From: Xanthobacter aminoxidans
GTDB taxonomy: Bacteria > Pseudomonadota > Alphaproteobacteria > Rhizobiales > Xanthobacteraceae
NCBI RefSeq assembly: GCF_023571765.1
Contig: NZ_JAMJXC010000016.1
Coordinates: 62,001-126,000, forward strand
DNA length: 64,000 nt
Direction of reading: 5' to 3'
In this document: piece by piece, positions 44,023 through 54,743 of the stretch
How the letters are laid out: each line of letters starts with the position of its first letter
Position numbering within the stretch: position 1 is the stretch's first letter
Notes under the pieces: model-generated
What the model was told of the DNA's origin: nothing
What the model saw: only the letters and a program-made list of their open reading frames with translations
Databases searched by the model: none
Position numbers and translations under genes: made by a program

Positions 44023-44481
44023 GTGCTTCGCGACGACATCAACGCGGCTCTCAAAGAGGCGCTAAAGGCCCAGGATAAAAAGAGAACCGGGACGCTCCGC
44101 CTCATCAATGCGGCGCTCAAGGACCGGGATATCGAGCAGCGGGGACATGGCAAGGACCCGCTCACCGACGACGAACTGCGCGCCCTGCTCGCCAAGATGG
44201 TGAAGCAGCGGGAGGAGAGCGCCCGCATCTATGACGAAGCGGGCCGCCCCGAGCTTGCCGCGCAGGAGCGCGAGGAAATTACCTACATCCAGGCCTTTAT
44301 GCCCAAACAGCTTTCCGAGGCCGACACGCGCGCCGCCATCGCCGCGGTGATCGCCGAGATCGACGCCAAGGGCATCAAGGACATGGGCCGCACCATGGCC
44401 GTGCTGAAGGAGCGCCATGCCGGCGCGCTGGATTTCGGCAAGGCCTCCGGCTGGGTCAAGGACGCACTGACGGCGGCCTGA
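44023..44481 (+). CDS. GatB/Yqey domain protein
   Basis: 152-aa protein with the Yqey domain found at the C-terminus of GatB, helical and probably tRNA-binding. It reads LRDDINAALKEALKAQDKKRTGTLR at the start, then EITYIQAFMPKQLSE and KDMGRTMAVLKERH. The GTG at 44023 gives the usual family N-terminus; ATG 43993 is an alternative. It is divergent from carA, an arrangement common in this order, and ends at a strong terminator. Confidence 0.88.
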   Translation: MLRDDINAALKEALKAQDKKRTGTLRLINAALKDRDIEQRGHGKDPLTDDELRALLAKMVKQREESARIYDEAGRPELAAQEREEITYIQAFMPKQLSEADTRAAIAAVIAEIDAKGIKDMGRTMAVLKERHAGALDFGKASGWVKDALTAA

Positions 44482-44518
44482 CCGGGCCGGTTCACACCAC
44501 CTTTCCGGGTGCTGTTCG

Positions 44519-44574
44519 GGGGCGGAATCGGTGACGTTCGGCAGATGCCGGTCCCGATTCCGCCCCTTTTCTAT
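44519..44574 (+). terminator. Terminator after the GatB/Yqey gene
   Basis: 13-bp perfect arms GGGGCGGAATCGG (44519-44531) and CCGATTCCGCCCC (44554-44566) with a 22-nt loop, followed by TTTTCTATTT; its tail overlaps the end of the convergent symporter gene. Confidence 0.7.
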
Positions 44575-45986
44575 TTCCGGCTCCAGATCTTCCGGTCGAC
44601 GCCGGGCGGCAGGTCGGCCATCTCGTCGGCGACGAACACCGGCTCCTTCCCCGCCTTCCGCTGCGTAATATAGTCCTGCGTCAGCCGCACCACCGTGCCC
44701 GAGAGCAGGACGATGGCGACAAGGTTGATGGAGGCCATCAGGCCCATGGAGGCGTCCGCCGTGTTGAACACGGTGGCGACGCTCTGCAGCGATCCCCACA
44801 CCACCATGGCCAGCAGCGCGACGCGCAGGATGATGACGCCCGAGACATGGCCGTGGCCGAGGAAGACCAGCGCGTTTTCGGCATAGGAATAGTTGCCGAT
44901 GATGGAGGTGAAGGCGAAGAAGAAGATGGCGATGGCCACGAAATAGCGCCCGAGCCACCCCACATGCACTTCCAGCGCGGCCTGGGTGAGCTGGGTGCCG
45001 GTGAGTTCCGCCGAGGGCACCACCTCCGACAGGAGAATGAGCAGCGCGGTGGCGGTGCAGATGACGATGGTGTCGATGAACACCCCCAGCGACTGCACGA
45101 AGCCCTGGCTCACCGGATGATGCGGATCAGGCGTCGCCACGGCGGCGATGTTGGGGGCGCTGCCCATGCCGGCCTCGTTGGAGAACAGGCCGCGCTTCAC
45201 CCCGTTCATCATGGCCGCCGCCACCGAGCCGGCGACGCCACCCGTCGCCGCGCCGACGCCGAAGGCGCTGCCGACGATGTGGGCGAGGATGCCGGGCACC
45301 AGGGTGATGTGGGTCACGAGCGCGTAGAAGGCGAGGCCCACATAGGCGAGGGCCATGAAGGGCACCACGAATTCGGCGGTGCGGGCGATGGTGGCGATGC
45401 CGCCGAAGATGATGACGCCGGACATGAGCGCCACCACCAGCCCGGTGCCGAGCTTGGGCACGCCGAAGGCGCCCTCCACCGCATCTGCGATGGAATTGGC
45501 CTGCACCGCGTTGAACACGAGGCCGAACGAGATGATGAGGCAGACCGAGAACAGCCCGCCCGCCCACGAGGCCTTCAGGCCGTGGGCGATGTAGAAGGCC
45601 GGGCCGCCGCGATAGCGCCCCTCCTCGTCCTTCACTTTGTAGAGCTGGGCCAGCGTGCTCTCGGCGAAGGCGGTGGCCATGCCCAGCGCCGCCACCACCC
45701 ACATCCAGAAGATGGCCCCCGGCCCGCCCAAGGTGAGCGCCACCGCGACGCCGGCGATGTTGCCGGTGCCGACGCGGGAGGCGAGCGAGGTGCACAGGGC
45801 CTGGAACGGGGTGATGCCGGACTTGTCGGTCTCGTTGGAGCGCAGCACCGACCGCAGCATCTCGGGGAAATGGACGATCTGCACGAAGCCGAGCCGCAGG
45901 GTGAAATACACGCCCACCGCCAGCAGTCCGTAGATCAGGATGTAGCCCCAGAAGATGGTGTTGAGGAAATCGATCACCGCATCCAT
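44571..45986 (-). CDS. Alanine/glycine:cation symporter (AGCS) family protein
   Basis: 471-aa inner-membrane Na+ (or H+):amino-acid symporter. The family signature GPGAIFWMWVVAALGMATAFAESTLAQ, GGPAFYIAHGL, and NEAGMGSAPNIAA are present among about 10-11 helices. Start 45986 (MDAVIDFLNTIFWGY) fits family length. Most likely transports alanine or glycine; exact substrate unknown. Confidence 0.9.
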   Translation of the reverse strand: MDAVIDFLNTIFWGYILIYGLLAVGVYFTLRLGFVQIVHFPEMLRSVLRSNETDKSGITPFQALCTSLASRVGTGNIAGVAVALTLGGPGAIFWMWVVAALGMATAFAESTLAQLYKVKDEEGRYRGGPAFYIAHGLKASWAGGLFSVCLIISFGLVFNAVQANSIADAVEGAFGVPKLGTGLVVALMSGVIIFGGIATIARTAEFVVPFMALAYVGLAFYALVTHITLVPGILAHIVGSAFGVGAATGGVAGSVAAAMMNGVKRGLFSNEAGMGSAPNIAAVATPDPHHPVSQGFVQSLGVFIDTIVICTATALLILLSEVVPSAELTGTQLTQAALEVHVGWLGRYFVAIAIFFFAFTSIIGNYSYAENALVFLGHGHVSGVIILRVALLAMVVWGSLQSVATVFNTADASMGLMASINLVAIVLLSGTVVRLTQDYITQRKAGKEPVFVADEMADLPPGVDRKIWSRK

Positions 45987-46202
45987 GTCAGCTAACCCCC
46001 CGCTGAAACCGTGAAGCTTACCAGCGGGGCTGTGGCGGTCCATCCCTGCCCGCACCGCGTGCGCCACTTTGTGGACACAATTCGGAGACGGCGGCAGGGG
46101 TGTGGATAAGGGGGATTGCGGGGGCTCCTTCACCCGCGTCATGACTGGGCGTGTCCTGGGCAAGACGCGGACCGGCCGGGATACCCGTCAGGCATCCGCC
46201 GG

Positions 46203-46225
46203 ATGGCCGGGACAAGCCCGGCCAT
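46203..46225. repeat. REP-like palindrome, copy 1
   Basis: 9-bp arms ATGGCCGGG/CCCGGCCAT with a 5-nt loop, followed by GACGG. One of six family members in the window. Confidence 0.75.
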
Positions 46226-46256
46226 GACGGGTGGTGCGAGGCCGAAGGTCACCGTC

Positions 46257-46279
46257 ATCCCCCGGCTCGTCCGGGGGAT
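46257..46279. repeat. REP-like palindrome, copy 2
   Basis: Arms ATCCCCCGG/CCGGGGGAT, 5-nt loop, flanked by GTC on the left and CCAC on the right. Confidence 0.75.
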
Positions 46280-46330
46280 CCACCCATCAGCCTGCGCACT
46301 GTCCGCAAGCCCATCCCGGCCGAACCGTGG

Positions 46331-46353
46331 ATCGCCCGGACGAGCCGGGCGAT
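46331..46353. repeat. REP-like palindrome, copy 3
   Basis: Arms ATCGCCCGG/CCGGGCGAT, 5-nt loop, flanked by GTGG on the left and GACG on the right. Confidence 0.75.
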
Positions 46354-46559
46354 GACGCGGAGAGGCCGGAGCAGTGTCCCGGTGCGGCACCCGTTCGAGC
46401 GATGGCTCTGCCGGGTGAACCGCAAGGGGAGAGGGGTGCCGACCGCCCCCGTTTCCCCCTCCCCCCATTCCCGGCTACACTGAAGGGCTGATCTTCCGGC
46501 GCCTGACTTTGGGTGACCGACGTCCCGCGCCCCTCACAGACTGCTGGCTCCGCCTGCCC

Positions 46560-48503
46560 ATGCGCTTTTCACCTGCCTTTCTCGACGAGATCCGCGCCCG
46601 GCTTCCGGTGTCGGAGGTGGTCGGCCGTCGGGTGAAGCTGAAGAAGCAGGGGCGCGAGTTCGCCGGGCTCTCGCCGTTCAACGCGGAGAAGTCTCCGTCC
46701 TTTTTCGTCAATGATCAGAAGGGCTTCTACCACTGTTTCTCCTCCGGCAAGCACGGCGACGTGTTCGATTTCCTGATGGAGACGGAGGGCGCCTCCTTTA
46801 GCGAGGCGGTGGAGCGGCTGGCCGCCATGGCGGGCCTGTCCCTGCCGCAGGAGACGCCGGAGGCCGCCGCCAAGGAGCAGCGGCGGCGCACGCTCTATGA
46901 GGTGATGGCGCTGGCGGCCAAGCATTTCGAGGCCAATCTGCAATCACGGCTCGGCGCCAAGGCGCGCGGCTATCTCGCCGACCGGGAGATCGGCCCCGCC
47001 ACGCAGAAGCGATTCGGCCTCGGCTATGCGGCGGGCGAGCGCTTCAACCTGAAGGAAGCGCTGGGCAAGGAGGGCGTTTCCGTCGCGGACATGGTGGAGG
47101 CGGGCCTGCTCATCGCTGGCGAGGACATTCCCGTCCCCTACGACCGCTTCCGCGACCGGGTGATGTTCCCCATCACCGACCTCAAGGGCCGCGTGGTGGC
47201 CTTCGGCGGCCGGGCGCTGGAGAAGGATGTTCCGGCGAAATACCTCAATTCCCCGGAGACCCCGCTCTTTCACAAGGGGTCCCTGCTCTACAACGGCTTT
47301 TCCGCCCGCACCGCCGCCCAGTCCGGCGCCCGCGTCATCGCGGTGGAAGGCTATGTGGACGTGATCGCCATGGTGGAGGCAGGCTTTGCCGGTGCCGTGG
47401 CACCGCTCGGCACCGCCTTGACCGAGGAGCAATTGCAATTGCTGTGGCGCATGTCGGAAGAGCCGCTGCTGCTGTTCGACGGGGACAAGGCCGGCCGCCG
47501 CGCCGCCCATCGCGCCATCGACCTCGCGCTGCCGCACCTGAAGGCCGGGCGCAGCCTGTCGTTTGCCGCCCTTCCCGAGGGTCAGGACCCGGACGACCTG
47601 ATTCGCCGCTCCGGCCGCGAGGCCATGGAGCAGGTTCTGGCGCAGGCGCGCCCTCTCGCTGCGGAACTCTGGGCGCGGGAAAGCGAAAATGCCTCGCTGG
47701 AGACCCCGGAGCGTCGGGCGGGGCTGGAAGGCCGGCTGAACGAGGTCGTGAACGCCATCGGCGACGAGACGGTGCGCAAGCATTACCGGGCGGATCTGAT
47801 GGGCCGGTTCAACGCCCTCGTTGCCCCCGCGGATCGCGCGCGCGGCCCCGGTCGCGGGGGTGGCAGCCGGGAGAGCTGGTCGCCCGGTTTCACCCCCGGA
47901 CGGGGGCGCGGCGGCAAGTTTCCCGGTAAGCCTTCCGCCCCGCCTTTGGCCCCGCGCGGCCAAGAGATTGCAAGGAGCGCGCTGGTGCGCGGCCCCATGG
48001 CCGCCCTGCCCCGCAACGAGGCGTTGCTGCTGTTCTGCCTCATCAACCACCCCTTCCTTTTGGACGAGGCGGGCGAGGAGGTGTCGAGCCTGCCCCTCGC
48101 CAATCCGGAGGCCGACCGGCTGCGCCGCGCGCTCATCGAGGCGCACCTGGAGGGGCTGGACGCGGAGGCCCTCGCCGAGCAGCTCGGCCGCTCCGATCTC
48201 GACGCCCTGACGCGCCGAGTGAAGGCCCTCGCCAACCCCCGGCACGACTGGCCAGCCTATTCCGATACCGCAGAAGCCGATGTTCGGCTCTGGTGGCATC
48301 AGCGCACGGCCTTGCATCGCAAGGCTCACGCGCTATCTAGAGAGCTGAAGGAAGCCGAGCGCACGCTGGGGGAGGATCCCAGCGAGGTCAATTTCGCCTG
48401 GTTGAGGGACGTCCGCGAGCGCCTGTCGGCGATCGAGGGGACCGAGGCGCTGGTGGAAGGGTTCGGTGCATCTTCGGGTCGTTCGGCCGTGCGGTCCCTT
48501 TAA
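46560..48503 (+). CDS. dnaG: DNA primase
   Basis: 647-aa primase making RNA primers at the replication fork. It has an N-terminal zinc-ribbon-like domain, a Toprim catalytic core (VIAVEGYVDVIAM, LLFDGDKAGRRAA) and a C-terminal helicase-binding region. In the zinc ribbon only one of four ligands remains: Ser38, Asn41, Cys59 and Ser62 align with E. coli Cys40, His43, Cys61 and Cys64. ATG 46560 begins the family sequence (MRFSPAFLDEIRARLP); a TTG/GTG upstream is possible. rpoD follows. Confidence 0.95.
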   Translation: MRFSPAFLDEIRARLPVSEVVGRRVKLKKQGREFAGLSPFNAEKSPSFFVNDQKGFYHCFSSGKHGDVFDFLMETEGASFSEAVERLAAMAGLSLPQETPEAAAKEQRRRTLYEVMALAAKHFEANLQSRLGAKARGYLADREIGPATQKRFGLGYAAGERFNLKEALGKEGVSVADMVEAGLLIAGEDIPVPYDRFRDRVMFPITDLKGRVVAFGGRALEKDVPAKYLNSPETPLFHKGSLLYNGFSARTAAQSGARVIAVEGYVDVIAMVEAGFAGAVAPLGTALTEEQLQLLWRMSEEPLLLFDGDKAGRRAAHRAIDLALPHLKAGRSLSFAALPEGQDPDDLIRRSGREAMEQVLAQARPLAAELWARESENASLETPERRAGLEGRLNEVVNAIGDETVRKHYRADLMGRFNALVAPADRARGPGRGGGSRESWSPGFTPGRGRGGKFPGKPSAPPLAPRGQEIARSALVRGPMAALPRNEALLLFCLINHPFLLDEAGEEVSSLPLANPEADRLRRALIEAHLEGLDAEALAEQLGRSDLDALTRRVKALANPRHDWPAYSDTAEADVRLWWHQRTALHRKAHALSRELKEAERTLGEDPSEVNFAWLRDVRERLSAIEGTEALVEGFGASSGRSAVRSL

Positions 48504-48763
48504 GGGCGCGTAAGCCGGAGCGGCACAATTTGGCCAAGAGCGTCTGGCATGGCCCGCAGGGCGGGTGCATGCCGAAGCTTCGGCCCACGGGACGGAAGGC
48601 AGCCTGCCGCCGACGACCATAGGGGTTGGAAGCGCGTTCAGGCTGGTTTAACGGGATGGCGTCAAAAAGGCCGCTCCCGGGTTCAAGGGCAAAAGGTGGC
48701 GAGGCAGAGGAGCCGCGCCGCCGTTCTGCTGTTGGAAATCGGCGGGATCAGCAGGAGAAGTCG

Positions 48764-50764
<2,001 letters not shown>

Positions 50765-50786
50765 GCGGCGCACGTCTTCAACGATC

Positions 50787-50817
50787 AAACGGCAGGCTTC
50801 GGCCTGCCGTTTTCGTT
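50787..50817 (+). terminator. Terminator of rpoD
   Basis: Perfect 11-bp stem AAACGGCAGGC/GCCTGCCGTTT with loop TTCG (50787-50812), followed by TCGTTTG. Confidence 0.85.
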
Positions 50818-50876
50818 TGGGCGCCTGGCCCCTGAACTCGGCTGCTGCCGGGCGGTGACACGCGCATAGGACAAGC

Positions 50877-51045
50877 CTCGCGCCCCGGACGCATGCAGCG
50901 TCAGCGGAATGCGAGCCGGGGCCCAGCGCAAAGGTCCGCCGAAGGCGCTTCCTGATCCCGGCGCTCGAAGGCATCGCCCCGCTTCGCGGGAATCTTCCCC
51001 TGGCCCCCGGATCGGCGCTCCGGCTTCGCCGTCGCTTGTCCGGGG
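50877..51045 (-). repeat. Dispersed ~180-nt repeat, copy A
   Basis: On the minus strand it begins CCCCGGACAAGCGAC, continues GATCCGGGG, and ends CCCCGGCTCGCATTCCGCT...GCATGCGTCCGGGG. The ends and several internal blocks match 54529-54708, which lies in the opposite orientation. Confidence 0.65.
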
Positions 51046-51065
51046 AACGGGCGTTCTCGGGATGG

Positions 51066-51779
51066 TCACACCCCCAGAAACCGCCCCACCAGCTCCGTAT
51101 CGGCGGCAAAATCCGCGGCTGGCCCGGAATGCACCACCCGGCCCTTCTCCATCACCGCCACCTGATCGCACACGCCGGCGAGCGCGGAGACGTGCTTGTC
51201 GACGACGATGAGGGAGAGCCCCTCCCCTTTCAGCACCGACAGCACCGCCCAGATCTCCGCGCGGATAAGCGGGGCGAGGCCCTCGGTGGCTTCATCCAGA
51301 ATGAGCAGGCGCGGGTTGGTCATCAGCGCGCGCCCGATGGCGAGCATCTGCTGCTCGCCGCCGGAGAGGCGGTTGCCGTAGTTGCGGCGCCGCTCGGCGA
51401 GGCGCGGGAACAGCCCATAGACGCGCTCCAGCATCCACAGCGGCAGGCCGGAGCGGCCGGGGGTGGCGGTGGCGACGAGGTTTTCCTCCACCGTGAGCGT
51501 GGGGAAAATCTGCCGCCCCTCGGGCACAAGGCCGAGGCCGAGGCGGGCGATCCTGTGCGGCTTCAACCCGCGCAATGCCACGCCGTCGAAGGTCAGCGTG
51601 CCGCCTGAGGGCGGCAGAAGGCCCATGAGGGCGCGCAGGGTGGTGGTCTTGCCCATGCCGTTGCGGCCCACCAGCGCCAGCGCGCCGCCCATGGGCACGG
51701 ATAGGTCCACGCCGAACAAGGCGGGCGTGCCGCCATAGCCGGCGGTGAGGCCGGTGATGGTGAGGAGCGTCGCGCTCAT
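51066..51779 (-). CDS. livF: Branched-chain-type ABC transporter ATP-binding protein (LivF-like)
   Basis: 237-aa ATPase with Walker A GRNGMGKTT, signature LSGGEQQM, Walker B LLILDEATEGLAP, and the H-loop VDKHVSAL. LivF type by length and the DEATEGLAP sequence. It is the last gene of the livHMGF run and overlaps livG by 4 nt. Confidence 0.93.
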   Translation of the reverse strand: MSATLLTITGLTAGYGGTPALFGVDLSVPMGGALALVGRNGMGKTTTLRALMGLLPPSGGTLTFDGVALRGLKPHRIARLGLGLVPEGRQIFPTLTVEENLVATATPGRSGLPLWMLERVYGLFPRLAERRRNYGNRLSGGEQQMLAIGRALMTNPRLLILDEATEGLAPLIRAEIWAVLSVLKGEGLSLIVVDKHVSALAGVCDQVAVMEKGRVVHSGPAADFAADTELVGRFLGV

Positions 51780-52525
51780 GCGCCGTCCCCGAGATAGGCG
51801 GCGCGCACGGCGGCGTCGGCGCGCACGGCGTCCGGCGTGCCGCAGGCGATGATGCGCCCGTTGACCAGCACGCTGATGCGGTCGGCGAGGCGGAACACCG
51901 CATCCATGTCGTGCTCCACCAAGAGGATGGCGCAGCGGCCCTTGAGGCGGGTGAGCAGCGCCACCATGGCGGCGGATTCCGCCGGCCCGGTGCCGGCCAT
52001 GGGCTCGTCCAGCAGCATCAGGCGCGGGCGGGCGGCGAGCGCCATGGCCAGCTCCAGCGCCCTTTTCTCTCCATGGCTGAGGGCGGCCGCCGCCACCCCG
52101 GCGCGGGCGGCGAGCCCCACCTCTTCGAGGAGACCCACCGCCTCCTCCCGCGCCGCGCGGTCTGAGGACGCGGGGCGCAGCAGGCGGAAGGTGCGCCCGC
52201 GCGCCGCCATCACCGCGAGGGCGGCGTGTTCCAGCGCGGTGAAGCGGGGGAAGATGGAGGTGATCTGGAACGCCCGCGCGAGGCCCAGCCGCGCCCGGCG
52301 ATGCACCGGCAGGCGGGTGATGTCCGCGCCGTCGAAGCGGATCGTGCCAGCGTCGGGCATCACCTCGCCGGAGATCTGGCCGACGAGGGTGGTCTTGCCC
52401 GCGCCGTTGGGGCCGATGAGGGCGTGGATCTCGCCGGGCAACACCGCGAGGTCCACCCCGGCCGTCACGTGCAGCGCGCCATAGGCCTTGGCGAGGCCGG
52501 CGATCTCAAGCAGCGCCTCAGCCAT
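51776..52525 (-). CDS. livG: Branched-chain-type ABC transporter ATP-binding protein (LivG-like)
   Basis: 249-aa ATPase with Walker A GPNGAGKTT, signature LSHGEKRALELAMAL (LivG-typical), Walker B LMLLDEPMAG and VEHDM. It overlaps livM (8 nt) and livF (4 nt). Start at 52525 matches family length. Confidence 0.93.
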   Translation of the reverse strand: MAEALLEIAGLAKAYGALHVTAGVDLAVLPGEIHALIGPNGAGKTTLVGQISGEVMPDAGTIRFDGADITRLPVHRRARLGLARAFQITSIFPRFTALEHAALAVMAARGRTFRLLRPASSDRAAREEAVGLLEEVGLAARAGVAAAALSHGEKRALELAMALAARPRLMLLDEPMAGTGPAESAAMVALLTRLKGRCAILLVEHDMDAVFRLADRISVLVNGRIIACGTPDAVRADAAVRAAYLGDGA

Positions 52526-53435
52526 CGCGCCGCCCCCCGAGCAGGGTGGCGATGCCGCCGCGCGCCAGCACCAGCAGCACCAGCAGCGGGCCGAAGATGA
52601 TGCGCCAGTGTTCCGTGAGATGGGCGAGCCCATCCTCCAGCAGCACCACGCCCAGCGCGCCGAGCACCGGGCCGAGGGCGCTCCCCGGCCCGCCTGCCAC
52701 CACCATGACGATGAATTCCGCCGAGCGGTGCCAGGAGAGATAGGCCGGGCTCACGAACTCGGTGAGATTGGCATAGAGCGCGCCCGCGAGCCCGGCGAAG
52801 GCGCCGGCGATGACATAGGCGACGAGGCGATAGGCATAGGGGTCCACCCCCAGCGCGCGCAGCCGCCGCTCATTGTCCCGTCCTGCCGCCAGCACCCGGC
52901 CGAAGGGGGAGCGCGCCAGCATGGTGGAGACGAGGACGGTGAGGGCGAGGAGGCCCAGCACCACGTAGTGGAACGTCTTCGGGTCCTTCAGCCAGCGCGC
53001 CCCCGCCACCGTGGAGCGGGCCGCCAGCGTGAGGCCATCGTCGCCGCCATAGGCGGACAGGCTCTGCGTGACGAAGAAGGCCATCTGCCCGAAGGCCAAA
53101 GTAATCATGATGAAATAGACGCCGCGCGTGCGCAGCGAGATCGCTCCCGTGACGAGGGCGAACAGCCCCGCCGCCGCCATGGACACGGGGAAGGAGACGA
53201 GGGCGTCGCGCCCCCCCTCCTCCATCAGGATGCCCACCGCATAGGCGCCGATGCCCATGGTGGCCGCATGGCCGAAGGAGACGAGCCCCCCCTGCCCCAG
53301 GATGAAGCCGAGGCTGGTGGCGGCCAGCGCGAAGATCATGGCGCGCGCCACCAGCGTCAGCATCGCCGTATCGGCGAAGGCCGGCACCGCGGCGAGCGCC
53401 GCGAACAGGACGAAGGCGAGGAGGAACCGCCTCAT
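52518..53435 (-). CDS. livM: Branched-chain-type ABC transporter permease (LivM-like)
   Basis: 305-aa permease with an N-terminal signal-like helix and about 8-9 TM segments. It has the LivM signature GQGGLVSFGHAATMGIGAY and the cytoplasmic coupling region RSPFGRVLAAGRDNERRLRALGVD. It overlaps livH by 4 nt (ATGA). Confidence 0.92.
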   Translation of the reverse strand: MRRFLLAFVLFAALAAVPAFADTAMLTLVARAMIFALAATSLGFILGQGGLVSFGHAATMGIGAYAVGILMEEGGRDALVSFPVSMAAAGLFALVTGAISLRTRGVYFIMITLAFGQMAFFVTQSLSAYGGDDGLTLAARSTVAGARWLKDPKTFHYVVLGLLALTVLVSTMLARSPFGRVLAAGRDNERRLRALGVDPYAYRLVAYVIAGAFAGLAGALYANLTEFVSPAYLSWHRSAEFIVMVVAGGPGSALGPVLGALGVVLLEDGLAHLTEHWRIIFGPLLVLLVLARGGIATLLGGRRDG

Positions 53436-54352
53436 GCCGGCGCCGGGAACAGGCCGCGCGGGCGGAAGAAGAGGATGGCCGCCATCAGCACATAGACGCT
53501 CATGGAAGCGAGCGCCGGCCCGGCCGCGCTGGCGGCGGAGGCGGACATCACGAGCTTCAGGATGTCGGTGAGGAAGGAGCGGCCCAGCGTGTCGATGAGC
53601 CCCACCAGCAACGCCGCCACGAACGCCCCGCGCATGGAGCCGATGCCGCCGATGACGATGACCACGAAGGCGAGGATGAGGAGATTGTCGCCCATGCCCG
53701 GCTCCACCGAGAGGATCGGCCCCGCCATGGCTCCGGCGAAGGCCGCCAGCATGGCGCCGAAGGCGAAAATGCGGGCGAACAGGGCATTGATGTCCACACC
53801 CAGCGCCGAGACCATGGGCGCGTTGGTCGCCCCCGCCCGCAGCAGCATCCCCGCCCGCGTGCGGGTGACGAGCACATAGAGCAGCCCCGCCACGCCCAGC
53901 CCTGCACCAATGAGGACGAGGCGGTAGACGGGATAGTTCAGCCCGTCCATCAGCCGCACCGAACCGGACAGCGCCTGCGGCATGGGGATGGCGAGGGGCG
54001 CCGAGCCCCACACCATGCGCACCGCCTCGCTCACGAACAGGATGATGCCGAAGGTGGCCAGCACCTGATCGAGATGGTCCCGCCCGTAGAGCTGGCGGAT
54101 GACGAGGCGCTCCAGCAGCAGCCCCAGCACCAAAGCGGCGGCGAGGGCCAGCGGCAGGCCCAGCCAGAAGCTGCCGGTGAGGGCGGTGGCCGTCACCATC
54201 AGATAGGCGCCCAGCATGTATTGCACGCCGTGCGCGAGATTGATGACATCCATCACCCCGAACACCAGCGTCAGCCCCGCCGCCACCAGGAACAGCAGGA
54301 TGCCGAGCTGGAGCCCGTTGAGCATCTGGACGAGGAAGAGGGTGAGGGTCAT
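53432..54352 (-). CDS. livH: Branched-chain-type ABC transporter permease (LivH-like)
   Basis: 306-aa permease starting MTLTLFLVQMLNGLQLGILL, with about 8 TM segments and the coupling segment TRAGMLLRAGATNAPMVSALGVD. First of the four transporter genes; it lies 375 nt downstream of its probable binding-protein gene, the gap being filled by repeats. Confidence 0.92.
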   Translation of the reverse strand: MTLTLFLVQMLNGLQLGILLFLVAAGLTLVFGVMDVINLAHGVQYMLGAYLMVTATALTGSFWLGLPLALAAALVLGLLLERLVIRQLYGRDHLDQVLATFGIILFVSEAVRMVWGSAPLAIPMPQALSGSVRLMDGLNYPVYRLVLIGAGLGVAGLLYVLVTRTRAGMLLRAGATNAPMVSALGVDINALFARIFAFGAMLAAFAGAMAGPILSVEPGMGDNLLILAFVVIVIGGIGSMRGAFVAALLVGLIDTLGRSFLTDILKLVMSASAASAAGPALASMSVYVLMAAILFFRPRGLFPAPA

Positions 54353-54402
54353 GGATCGCGCGGGTGGACAAAGGAAGAGTGTTACGCACCCAAGCCGCCG
54401 TC

Positions 54403-54425
54403 ATGGCCGGGCTTGTCCCGGCCAT
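54403..54425. repeat. REP-like palindrome, copy 4
   Basis: Arms ATGGCCGGG/CCCGGCCAT, 5-nt loop; preceded by GTC, followed by CCACG. Confidence 0.75.
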
Positions 54426-54481
54426 CCACGTCGACCCGCACGCGCCAATGCGGCAGGACCGTTCCCGGCCTTACCACGTGG

Positions 54482-54504
54482 ATGCCCGGCACAAGGCCGG
54501 GCAT
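54482..54504. repeat. REP-like palindrome, copy 5
   Basis: Arms ATGCCCGGC/GCCGGGCAT, loop ACAAG; preceded by GTGG, followed by GACGG. Confidence 0.75.
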
Positions 54505-54528
54505 GACGGTGACTCATCAGAATTTCGT

Positions 54529-54708
54529 CCCCCGGACAAGCGACACCGCAGGTAGAGCGCTGATCCGGGGTCCAGAAGATCGCAGGCCACGAGAAGTCGG
54601 CGAAGCCGGCGAAAGCCGTGCCAGCCTCAGGGCACGCCGCCTTTGGCGCCCCCTTGCGCTAGACCCCGGCTCGCATTCCGCTTTCGCTGCATGCGTCCGG
54701 GGTGCGAG
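54529..54708 (+). repeat. Dispersed ~180-nt repeat, copy B
   Basis: Shares both ends (CCCCGGACAAGCGAC... and CCCCGGCTCGCATTCCGCT...GCATGCGTCCGGGG) with copy A at 50877-51045, opposite orientation. Its right edge touches the hairpin at 54702. Confidence 0.65.
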
Positions 54709-54743
54709 ATGAAGTGAGGGTGGCCCCTCACTTCATCTCGCAC
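54702..54743. repeat. Perfect 19-bp inverted repeat at the end of the binding-protein gene
   Basis: Left arm 54702-54720 (GTGCGAGATGAAGTGAGGG) and right arm 54725-54743 are exact complements with a 4-nt loop. The right arm contains the last codons (CEMK-stop) of the binding-protein gene; the left arm is an inverted copy of them. No T-tract follows on the minus strand. Confidence 0.85.

Larger units (their letters stand above)
45987..46559. other. Repeat-rich intergenic region before dnaG
   Basis: 573 nt without a convincing gene. It contains three copies of a 23-nt palindromic repeat (46203, 46257, 46331) and the dnaG promoter region. Confidence 0.55.
50765..51065. other. Intergenic region rpoD-livF
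   Basis: 301 nt holding the rpoD terminator and a full copy of a ~180-nt dispersed repeat (50877-51045). No gene seen. Confidence 0.6.
54353..54727. other. Repeat-filled gap inside the liv-type transporter operon
   Basis: 375 nt without a gene, holding two REP-like palindromes (54403, 54482) and a ~180-nt dispersed repeat (54529-54708) that runs into a 19-bp perfect inverted repeat (54702-54743). Nothing else recognised. Confidence 0.65.

Noticed and set aside
46203-46353. Three closely spaced palindromes considered as a CRISPR array or integron sites
   Set aside because: Units are imperfect variants of one another, unevenly spaced (about 54 and 74 nt), only three, and the same unit occurs singly elsewhere; REP-like elements explain them.
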